Assembly (NCBI GenBank): GCA_902768735.1
Contig: CACXMK010000006.1
Coordinates: 1-63,708 of the forward strand
Length of the DNA stretch: 63,708 nt
Reading direction: 5' to 3'
From: an uncultured Lachnospiraceae bacterium
Lineage (GTDB): Bacteria; Bacillota; Clostridia; Lachnospirales; Lachnospiraceae
A program made the position numbers and the translations under genes. Below are positions 34,975 to 44,195 of the stretch, piece by piece; the stretch's first letter is position 1; every line of letters begins with the position of its first letter. Below the pieces are notes generated by a model. It searched no databases, had not been told where the DNA came from, and was given only the letters and a program-made list of their open reading frames with translations.

Positions 34975-35817
34975 CTATACGAGTCCCAGCTGCGCAAATG
35001 CCTTAGCCATTCCGTCTTCCTGGACAGAGGGACATACGATGTCGCTGATCTTCTTGAGCGCCTCGGCACCGTTTGCCATGCATACGCTTGTGCCGACCGT
35101 CTCTATCATCTCCAGGTCGTTCATGCTGTCGCCGAAACCGATCGTATCTTCCACCGGCACGCCGAGATATTCGCAGACCCTGAGGATCCCGCGCCCCTTG
35201 TCGTACTTGCGGTTGATCAGTTCTCCGTTGATGCATCTGTGGGCCGGATCCGTGATCTCCTGCACGACAAAGTTGTATCTGTCCTCCAGAACCTCTTTCG
35301 CCGGGTCCAGCTGTTCGGGATGCAGGCACATGATGACGACTTTGTAGGCCGGCGTGCCGTCGTACTCGCTCATCGGGCGGATGTGGAGGCTGCTGGCCAG
35401 CGCCTTTCGCCACCGCTCGATCTCGCTGTTTCCCTTGCCTTCCGGACCCGCGTTGCTCTCCAGGAAAGCCCCGAGGTTTTCATCGCCGAAAGCTCCGTCC
35501 CTGCATTCAACCGTGCAGAAAACTCCTGTCTCGTGGAGTTTTTGCACTGCCAGTTCCGACTCCTCCTTTGTCATCGGCATATCATAGATGACCTCATCTC
35601 CGACTGTGATATAACCGCCGGCACAGGCGACCACGCCATCGAATCCGTATTGCAGCAGCGGTGACAGCATTCCCGGATTTCTTCCCGAGCAGAGAAATAC
35701 CTTATGTCCCTTCTTCTGCGCTGCAGCGATCGCCTTCAGCGCACTTTCCGGCGGCTCGTTGGAGCCCGGCATTGTGAGTGTTCCGTCGATATCTAAAAAT
35801 ACCAGTTTTTTATCCAT
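34975..35817 (-). CDS. Cof-type HAD-IIB sugar phosphatase
   Basis: The start at 35817 has AAAGGAG and gives 280 residues; a 46-residue longer reading is unsupported. HAD motif I is FLDIDGTLT, motif II FLCSGRN, motif III a Lys region, and motif IV GFGDSMNDLEM. Cof-type members dephosphorylate sugar phosphates or FMN-like compounds; the substrate is not evident. It is the third gene of the amylosucrase-like, lacI, HAD operon, 49 bases after lacI, which suggests a sugar-phosphate substrate. Confidence 0.9.
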   Translation of the reverse strand: MDKKLVFLDIDGTLTMPGSNEPPESALKAIAAAQKKGHKVFLCSGRNPGMLSPLLQYGFDGVVACAGGYITVGDEVIYDMPMTKEESELAVQKLHETGVFCTVECRDGAFGDENLGAFLESNAGPEGKGNSEIERWRKALASSLHIRPMSEYDGTPAYKVVIMCLHPEQLDPAKEVLEDRYNFVVQEITDPAHRCINGELINRKYDKGRGILRVCEYLGVPVEDTIGFGDSMNDLEMIETVGTSVCMANGAEALKKISDIVCPSVQEDGMAKAFAQLGLV

Positions 35818-35866
35818 GTGACTCCTTTCTGCCAGAATTCTGTCAAAACAGCGCCTCCGCCCCGTC

Positions 35867-36913
35867 TCAGATCGATCCCCTCTCAATGATCCTGTAACCC
35901 AGCATGAGGTGCTCTGCGAAGCGATCTTGGGAAAGAACCTGCCGGATACCGACACGAAGATCGGCCCCGTCGCCGGAAGTCCCCTCAGGTTCCTCCTCTC
36001 CGATGAGCCGCAGCAGCATACGCGCCGCCTCCGTTCCGCATCGCCTCTGGTACAGCCGCACCGTCGAAAGTTCCGGCTCGGATACCAGGTCTGCCCAGTT
36101 GTCGCCGACTCCCGCGATACTGACGTCCTCCGGGATCCGGCGCCCCTTCCTCTTGAGGGCTTTCATGGCGCCGTGTGCGATCACATCCGTGGCGCACATG
36201 ACAGCGTCGATGTCAGGGTGCTCTGCAAGAAGTTCCAGCATCGCCTCGTACCCGCTCTCCGAATTGAAATCGGCGATCCGCCGCGGCACGTTGTCCGCAT
36301 CAAGGCCCGCTTCCCTCAGCGCTTCCTGCATTCCCTCCCGGCGCAGCATCCCTGCCGCCTTATCTTCCTCAAAGACGCCGATATAGGCGATGCGCCTCCT
36401 GCCCTTTCTGATCATCAGCGACGTCATCTCCTTAACCCCGTTCTTGTCGTCGTGATAGACACAGGGCAATCCGTCAAACTTTTGGCCGGTGACCACGAGG
36501 GGCACTCCGCAATTTTCAAGAGAGAGCTTCTTGATGTCGCTCAGCGTCGTCGCCATGAGGATGATGCCCGCGACGCGGTTGCTCACCATCATTTCCAGAT
36601 ACTGGAGCTCTCTGTCCTTGCGCGCGTCGGAATAGCCGAGCAGCGTCAGATAATCCTTCTCCAGCAGTTCCTCCGCGATCCCGTCCATCAGCTGGTTGAC
36701 AGACTCCGAAAAGATCCGGGGCACGATGATGCCGATCTGGCGCACTTTACCGGTGCGCATGGTCTTAGCCATCATGTTCGGGCGGTATCCCGTCTCTTCG
36801 ATCGCGCGGGCGATCTTTTCTTTTTTCTCTTTGCTAAGCGGACCTCCGTTGAGGTACCGGCTGACAGCGGCGGGTGAAACTCCCGCCAGCTGCGCCACTT
36901 CCTTGATCGTCAT
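35867..36913 (-). CDS. LacI-family regulator (ScrR-like)
   Basis: The 348-residue protein has the N-terminal helix-turn-helix and hinge (TIKEVAQLAGVSPAAVSRYL, then NGGPLSKEKKEKI and RPNMMAKTMRTG), typical of sucrose regulators, and a periplasmic-binding-protein-like effector domain. Such proteins usually repress by binding cre-like palindromes. It lies 41 bases after the GH13_4 gene and before the HAD gene in one operon. The two identical operators in this locus are its likely targets, with autoregulation through the shared promoter. Confidence 0.93.
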   Translation of the reverse strand: MTIKEVAQLAGVSPAAVSRYLNGGPLSKEKKEKIARAIEETGYRPNMMAKTMRTGKVRQIGIIVPRIFSESVNQLMDGIAEELLEKDYLTLLGYSDARKDRELQYLEMMVSNRVAGIILMATTLSDIKKLSLENCGVPLVVTGQKFDGLPCVYHDDKNGVKEMTSLMIRKGRRRIAYIGVFEEDKAAGMLRREGMQEALREAGLDADNVPRRIADFNSESGYEAMLELLAEHPDIDAVMCATDVIAHGAMKALKRKGRRIPEDVSIAGVGDNWADLVSEPELSTVRLYQRRCGTEAARMLLRLIGEEEPEGTSGDGADLRVGIRQVLSQDRFAEHLMLGYRIIERGSI

Positions 36914-36954
36914 GAGGGACCCTTCCTTACATCAGAATACGTCAAAACTTTATC

Positions 36955-38916
36955 TTACTCTTTTGCAGTCTCCTGCGCAGGCTCTTTTTTGGTCCTTTTT
37001 CTGGTCACTTTTTTGACCTCTTTTTTTGACTCGACCTTGGGATGTTTCTTCTTGGTCGTGGGTCTTGCAAAGGTCGCCATGATCCACACGAAGCCGTAGC
37101 CCGGAACGGTGACCGCTCTTGCGGACTTGCGCTCGCCGGTGATCAGGTCGTAGTAATCCTCTCTCTCGTTGACCCATGCGATCTGCTCATTCTCGCTGAA
37201 ATTGAAGAAAGCGAGGAGCTTCTCGCCGTTGTGATACCGGCCAATGCCCAGAATGTGGTCGTTCCAGGGCTCGATGATCCAGGTCTCCGCATCGTTCTCG
37301 AAGACGCTGTGGTCGGCGCGGATCTCCTCCAGCTGCCGGAGCGCGTGGAAAATGATGTTCTGCCTGGTGCCCTCAACATTGCGGAGCTCCGCATCGTCCC
37401 AGTTCATATCGCCCCTGTGCAGATAACGGCTGTCTTCCGCCTTGATCGGGTCGTCATGGTAGGTGTAGTCGTTGAGCTGGCCGATCTCGTCGCCTGCGTA
37501 CAGCACCGGAATGCCGCTCTGTGTCAGGAGGAAGGCGTGCAGCATGATGTCAAGGCTGATGCCCTTCTTGATCTTCTGCTCATCCCCCTCGTACTCGCCC
37601 GCCTCAATACCGCAGAGCGAGGCTGTCGTGCCACAGAGTCTCGCATCGCCCAGGCGCGGATCGTCGTTGTAGAGCTCGCCGCGCGCGTCGCTGTTAAATC
37701 CAAGGCCCCTGAGATAGTCGTTGAGGTACTTCTTGTGGGGCACCTCGGAGACACCGAACTGCTTGAGGAACTCGTAGTCGAGGCCCCATCCGATGTCATC
37801 GTGGCAGCGCAGGTAGTTCAGGAACGTGTACTCGTGAGGCAGCTCAAAGACCGCTTCCATCTGGTGGCGGAGCAGGCGCACGTCATGTGTCGCTACAGTG
37901 TGCCATGTGCTTGCCATAGTCGTGACATTGTACAGCATGTGGCACTCCGGCTTCTCCACTGTGCCAAAATACGGAACGACCTTGCTCGGTTCCATGACAA
38001 CTTCGCCAAGGAGCAGCGTTCCGGGGCAGACGACCTCGGAAGCCATGTGCATCAGGCGCACCAGCGTATGGACCTGAGGAAGGTTGCGGCAGGAAGTGCC
38101 GATCTCCTTCCAGATATAGGGCGTCGCGTCAAGACGGATGATGTCCACGCCGTGGTTGCAGAGGTTGAGCATGTCTGCCGTCATGTCGTTGAAGACGACG
38201 GGGTTGGCGTAGTTGAGATCCCACTGATAAGGCCAGAACGTGGTCATAACGACCTTGCCCGCTTCCTCGCACCAGGAGAAATTGCCGGGTGCGGTCTGCG
38301 GGAACACCTGGGGAACCGTCTTCTCAAACTCGTTCGGAATGGTCCAGTCGTCATAGAAGAAGTAGCGGTCCTGGTACTCTTTCTCACCGGCCCTCGCGCG
38401 CTTCGCCCACTCGTGGTCCTCGCTCGTGTGGTTCATAACGAAGTCCAGACAGACGCACATGCCGCGGGTGTGGCAATCGTCAGCCAGATCGGCAAGGTCT
38501 TCCATCGTGCCAAGCTCAGGCTGGACCTTGCGGAAATCGGAGACCGCGTAACCGCCGTCGCTGCGGTCCTTGGGGCTCTCAAGGAGAGGCATCAGGTGAA
38601 GGTAGTTGACGCCGCACTCCTGAATGTAGTCGAGGTGGCTGCGGACACCCTTGAGGTTGCCGGCAAAGCAGTTCGTGTACATGAGCATGCCGAGCATGTC
38701 ATTGCCCTTGTACCAGTCGGGCGCCGCCTCACGCGCCATGTCCCACTCCTTGAGGAGAGGGCTTCTCTTCTCGTAGTACTCGAACATCATGTCGCAGAAG
38801 TAGTCAAAAGCCTGCTGGTCGTTGTGATAGAGCTCGCTGTACAACCACTTCAGCTCGTCATAGTGCCTGGCCAGGCGCTTTTTAAAGACCTGGTCCCATT
38901 TCTTGTTTTCAAACAT
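36955..38916 (-). CDS. GH13_4 amylosucrase-like enzyme
   Basis: The start at 38916 has AGGAGG upstream and gives 653 residues. The sequence follows Neisseria amylosucrase block by block (SDGGYAVS, DFVMNHTSEDHEWAKR, YQWDLNYANP, IIRLDATPYIWKEIGTSC). The catalytic set is Asp263, Glu305 and Asp373. The Asp of SDGGYAVS and the Arg of EDSRYLHR match the pair closing the glucose pocket. The residue matching Neisseria Arg226 (a polymerisation determinant) is Pro202, so glucan synthesis may be weaker. There is no signal peptide. It ends in a Lys-rich tail of about 35 residues. Amylosucrase or sucrose hydrolase are both possible. Confidence 0.88.
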   Translation of the reverse strand: MFENKKWDQVFKKRLARHYDELKWLYSELYHNDQQAFDYFCDMMFEYYEKRSPLLKEWDMAREAAPDWYKGNDMLGMLMYTNCFAGNLKGVRSHLDYIQECGVNYLHLMPLLESPKDRSDGGYAVSDFRKVQPELGTMEDLADLADDCHTRGMCVCLDFVMNHTSEDHEWAKRARAGEKEYQDRYFFYDDWTIPNEFEKTVPQVFPQTAPGNFSWCEEAGKVVMTTFWPYQWDLNYANPVVFNDMTADMLNLCNHGVDIIRLDATPYIWKEIGTSCRNLPQVHTLVRLMHMASEVVCPGTLLLGEVVMEPSKVVPYFGTVEKPECHMLYNVTTMASTWHTVATHDVRLLRHQMEAVFELPHEYTFLNYLRCHDDIGWGLDYEFLKQFGVSEVPHKKYLNDYLRGLGFNSDARGELYNDDPRLGDARLCGTTASLCGIEAGEYEGDEQKIKKGISLDIMLHAFLLTQSGIPVLYAGDEIGQLNDYTYHDDPIKAEDSRYLHRGDMNWDDAELRNVEGTRQNIIFHALRQLEEIRADHSVFENDAETWIIEPWNDHILGIGRYHNGEKLLAFFNFSENEQIAWVNEREDYYDLITGERKSARAVTVPGYGFVWIMATFARPTTKKKHPKVESKKEVKKVTRKRTKKEPAQETAKE

Positions 38917-38966
38917 GGCATACCCTCCTGTTGGTATAGTTCTTGTATGCTTCGTTTTTTGTGAAT

Positions 38967-38980
38967 TGTAATCGTTTTCA
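38967..38980. promoter_or_regulatory. LacI/CcpA-type operator at the GH13_4 promoter
   Basis: TGTAATCGTTTTCA (TGAAAACGATTACA on the minus strand) is identical to the PTS operator in inverse orientation and matches the cre consensus. It abuts the -10 box, so binding would block initiation. Confidence 0.88.
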
Positions 38981-38985
38981 TTATA
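38980..38985 (-). promoter_or_regulatory. -10 box of the GH13_4-lacI-HAD operon
   Basis: TATAAT on the minus strand overlaps the operator by one base. A TTGCAC -35 lies 18 bases upstream; it is weak. Confidence 0.7.
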
Positions 38986-39117
38986 CTTTACGGGGATAGT
39001 TTTGTGCAATTCTGTTAACGCCGAATATAGTTCCCTCTTTTTGTGCACTTTTTTACCGGCCTGACGCCGGGGGCGATTTTCTCTGTCAACCTCCGCGGCA
39101 TCGCAATATCACGCCAT

Positions 39118-39147
39118 AAAAAGAGCCCGGATCTGTATCCGGGCTTC
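39118..39147 (-). terminator. Terminator after the second GH13 gene
   Basis: AGCCCGGAT pairs with ATCCGGGCT around a four-base loop, followed by CTTTTTATG on the minus strand. It separates this gene from the GH13_4 operon. Confidence 0.88.
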
Positions 39148-39207
39148 TCGCTTGCCAATATTCTTCAGATTCCAATATTCTTCAGATGCCGCTATTTCTG
39201 AGGCCTC

Positions 39208-41304
39208 TCACCGCACAAGAACAGCGGCAGATTCAGGCTCCATTTCGATTTCAAGGATGCCGTCCACTACTTTATAGACCGTGCGGGGATACGCGAGGAA
39301 TCCGCTGCGGCCGGTGTGAAAACGCAGTTTCATGCGCGCGTCCTCCGGAACGCCCGCGTAGATGACCGGGATCCGCACTTTCATGGGTTCCTCGCGATTG
39401 TTGAGGACAATCACCGCGGAGGTCTCGCCGTTGAATCTTCCGTAACAGAGCATGTTCCTTGCGTCCGTCAGGCGGATGACCGAACCGTCCTTAAAGCACC
39501 CGACCTCCTTATGCATCTTGATGAGCTCTTTGTGGAAGCGGATCATCTCCTTGTCTTCCCTGCCCCAGGGGTACGTGCGCCGGTTGTCGGGATCCGTAAA
39601 GCCGCAGACCCCCGCTTCGTCCCCGTAGTAAAGGGTCGGCGCACCGGGCCATGTCATCTGCACGACGGCCGCTTCCCGATAGACGCTCTCGCGGACACCT
39701 TCTGACGCGGCTTCCGTCCCGAGATCCGCAAGACGCCCCACGCGGCGCGCCGTTCTTGTCAGAAAGCGCGAGTGGTCATGGTTGGACAGCTGGTTCATGC
39801 TGCACATGAGCGGGTCCTGCGGCATATCATTTTGCCCTTTCCAGAGCATCGTCTCCCAGAATCTCCCGGCGTCACCGAGCCTCTCAGGCCTGAAGTCGTC
39901 TCCATGCTTCTCCATCCCGGTCAAAAACCAGGTGAGCGGTTCCATGAACCCCTCGTAGTTCATGATCGTATCCCACTCGCCGCCCCGCAGCCAGTCCGCC
40001 GAGTCCAGGTAGTTCTCGGCGAGGATGATCGCCTCGGGATTCGCTCCCTTGACCGCATGGCGGAAGCTCTGCCAGAACCTGTGGTTGAACGCCTCCGAAT
40101 GCCCAAGGTCCGACGCCACATCGAGGCGCCAGCCATCCACGTTATATGGGGGCGATACCCACTTTACCGCGACGCGCAGGATCTCCTCGCAAAGCTCCTT
40201 CGACTTTTCGTAATTGAGCTTGGGCAGAGTCTCCATCCCCCACCAGCTGTCATAGGTGTCATTGTCCGGCCACCGGTCCTTTTGGAATGCAAAATAATCT
40301 TTGTACGGTGAATCTTTTCTGCCGAAGGCCCCCGGCGGATAGTTCCCGGTGTTAAGGTATATCTTCTCCCTGTCCAACCACCGGTGAAATGAGCCGCAGT
40401 GGTTGAAAACGCCGTCCAGGATCACGCGGATCCCGCGCATGTGCGCCTCTCGGACCAGGTTCGCGAACAGCCTGTCGCTCGCCTCAAGATTTGCGGAATC
40501 CGTCACACGTATCTTGTATTTGCCGGCTTCAGTGTTCTGCAGCGATCCTTCCGGAAGGAGTGTCGGCGCGTCGCGCACTATTTTGCCAAAATGCGGATCG
40601 ATATGGCTGTAGTCCTGCGTGTCGTACTTGTGGTTCGATGGCGATACGAAGATCGGGTTCAGGTAGATCGCGTCGATCCCCAGTTCTTCCAGGTAGTCCA
40701 GTTTGTCGATGATACCCTGCAGGTCTCCGCCGTAGTGCTCGCGCGTATCATCAGGCGCAGGCGGGCAGTACCAGTCATCCATGTGTTTGACCTGTCCGTT
40801 ATTATAGGCGTACTCGCCGGTCACGACATCGTTGCCGGGATCTCCGTTATAAAAACGGTCCGTAAAGATCTGGTACATCACTGCGCCTTTGGCCCACTCC
40901 GGCACTCTGAAATCCGGGGCAAAATACCACCAGCCCTCGGTATTCGGTGACTTTCCGCTTTTATCTCCCTCCGCCCACTCGATACCGGTGCGCTTATAGA
41001 TCACTTCTCTGCCGTTGTCCGCGACCCTCAGGCGGAACGCGTACCGAAGCGGGTCCCATCCCGTCTCCACTTCTACTGTGAAGTAGATGAACCACCTGTC
41101 CTCGCGCTCCACGCTCATCGCGATCTCTCCGCCGTCGGTCAGAAGAACAGCGCGGTCGATCTCTCCCGCCGCCGTGCGCAGCCGGATCCGGATCGCATAC
41201 CGCTTTCTTCCCCTCCTCGATGGCGACCTGATCGCGAACATTTTCAGGAACCCTTCCGTCTGGTCCGTAAATAACGCCTTTGTGTTTATACACTCCTGAG
41301 GCAT
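39208..41304 (-). CDS. GH13 alpha-glucan hydrolase (neopullulanase/cyclomaltodextrinase-like)
   Basis: The 698-residue protein has an N-terminal beta domain (about 1-130, CBM34-like position), then the GH13 barrel. Typical segments are VMYQIFTDRFYNGD, DAIYLNPIFVSPSNHKYDT and VILDGVFNHCG; the nucleophile Asp is in DGWRLDVASD (about residue 396), the acid Glu in AIILAEN (about 425) and the Asp in SNHDHSRF (about 510). The C-terminal beta domain ends near EPESAAVLVR. There is no signal peptide, so it would act on internal alpha-glucans or maltodextrins. GAAAGAGG precedes the start at long spacing. A terminator-like hairpin lies only 40 bases upstream of the start. Confidence 0.88.
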   Translation of the reverse strand: MPQECINTKALFTDQTEGFLKMFAIRSPSRRGRKRYAIRIRLRTAAGEIDRAVLLTDGGEIAMSVEREDRWFIYFTVEVETGWDPLRYAFRLRVADNGREVIYKRTGIEWAEGDKSGKSPNTEGWWYFAPDFRVPEWAKGAVMYQIFTDRFYNGDPGNDVVTGEYAYNNGQVKHMDDWYCPPAPDDTREHYGGDLQGIIDKLDYLEELGIDAIYLNPIFVSPSNHKYDTQDYSHIDPHFGKIVRDAPTLLPEGSLQNTEAGKYKIRVTDSANLEASDRLFANLVREAHMRGIRVILDGVFNHCGSFHRWLDREKIYLNTGNYPPGAFGRKDSPYKDYFAFQKDRWPDNDTYDSWWGMETLPKLNYEKSKELCEEILRVAVKWVSPPYNVDGWRLDVASDLGHSEAFNHRFWQSFRHAVKGANPEAIILAENYLDSADWLRGGEWDTIMNYEGFMEPLTWFLTGMEKHGDDFRPERLGDAGRFWETMLWKGQNDMPQDPLMCSMNQLSNHDHSRFLTRTARRVGRLADLGTEAASEGVRESVYREAAVVQMTWPGAPTLYYGDEAGVCGFTDPDNRRTYPWGREDKEMIRFHKELIKMHKEVGCFKDGSVIRLTDARNMLCYGRFNGETSAVIVLNNREEPMKVRIPVIYAGVPEDARMKLRFHTGRSGFLAYPRTVYKVVDGILEIEMEPESAAVLVR

Positions 41305-41343
41305 AGCGTATTACCTCTTTCCCTGAAAGTTTTCAATAACAAA

Positions 41344-41396
41344 AGCCCTGTCGGCTCCACGGCGCGATCCGTCCGTTCCGGGAGCTGACAGGGCTT
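41344..41396 (-). terminator. Terminator or attenuator just upstream of GH13
   Basis: AGCCCTGTC(A)GCTCC pairs with GGAGC(C)GACAGGGCT around a GC-rich loop, followed by TTTTGTTATT on the minus strand. Confidence 0.7.
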
Positions 41397-41412
41397 ACTG
41401 TCTTTACAACGT

Positions 41413-41445
41413 AAAAAAGACAGCGCTTGGGGGACTGTCTTTTTT
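41413..41445. terminator. Terminator downstream of ftsH
   Basis: AAAAAAGACAG pairs perfectly with CTGTCTTTTTT, so A and T runs flank the stem on both strands. It would end ftsH transcription about 230 bases past the stop. Confidence 0.85.
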
Positions 41446-41677
41446 AGAGAAGGTATTCTTCTAAATGGGGTATAGCAAAAACTTGTAATGTATTGGGGGT
41501 TACAATTGTATAGTATCAAATTGCCCCCCAAAGTTAAATCCGCAGAATTCACAAAGTTCACAAAATCACATTGTGTGAATTGTGCAGTATTTACACCCTA
41601 TATCTTCCCCAAAGCAGCCTACAGCTCAGTTTTCGTCCGTCCCGCGGCTCTCGCCGCTCCATCCGTTCTTTTTTTGT

Positions 41678-43525
<1,848 letters not shown>

Positions 43526-43583
43526 CGTATTACCTCATTACCTGTTGTTCCGGCACAGCTGCAGCGCTGTCCCGGGAGCCACT

Positions 43584-44114
43584 TCACTCTCCGCTGAACT
43601 CGACCACGCCGATGAAGGGCAGGTCCCTGTATTTCTGGTCGTAATCCATACCGTATCCCACGACAAACTGATCCGGGATCACAAATCCCGTGTAATCCAC
43701 ATCGAGGTCGACCACGCGGCGCTCGGGCTTATCCAGCAGCGTACATGTGCGCACGCTCGCGCAGCCCCTTTCCCTGAAGACCTCTTCGAGATAGTAGAGG
43801 GTGCGCCCGGAATCGACGATATCCTCTACGATCAGAACATCGAGCCCCTTGATCGGGTCATCAAGGTCCTTGCGGATCCTTACGATCCCGCTGGATTTTG
43901 TCCCGCTTCCGTAGCTGGACACAGTCATAAAGTCCATGGATACCGGCGCGCTGATCCTCTTGGCCAGCTCGCACATGAAAAAGCACGCACCTTTCAAAAT
44001 ACAGACCAGGTGGACCGTCTTTCCCTCGTAGTCTTTGGAGATCTTCTCCGCCATCTCCCTGATCCTCTCGTTTACCTTTTCCTCGCTGATTAGCTCTCTG
44101 ATCGTCTCGCGCAT
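43584..44114 (-). CDS. hpt: Hypoxanthine phosphoribosyltransferase
   Basis: This purine salvage enzyme joins hypoxanthine or guanine to PRPP. The 176-residue protein has the PRPP motif VLIVEDIVDSGRTL and LVCILKGACFFMCEL near residue 40. The catalytic flexible loop is SSYGSGTKSSG. It lies between tilS and ftsH, as in Bacillus, and starts 81 bases after tilS. Confidence 0.96.
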   Translation of the reverse strand: MRETIRELISEEKVNERIREMAEKISKDYEGKTVHLVCILKGACFFMCELAKRISAPVSMDFMTVSSYGSGTKSSGIVRIRKDLDDPIKGLDVLIVEDIVDSGRTLYYLEEVFRERGCASVRTCTLLDKPERRVVDLDVDYTGFVIPDQFVVGYGMDYDQKYRDLPFIGVVEFSGE

Positions 44115-44195
44115 GGCATTCCTCGCTTTATCAATCGTTTGTTTACAGGCAACTCTTTTTCGTTTTTAATAGTATCTCTGTTATTAGTATCTCTT

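Larger units (their letters stand above)
41305..41677 (-). other. Long leader between ftsH and GH13 with no gene
   Basis: This 373-base gap holds no gene. On the minus strand it reads, in order: an inverted repeat AATTCACA/TGTGAATT (about 41546-41582), an extended -10 candidate (TGATACTAT) with a weak TTTAAC -35, and two terminator hairpins (41413-41445 and 41344-41396). The second hairpin ends about 40 bases before the GH13 start codon. Confidence 0.6.
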
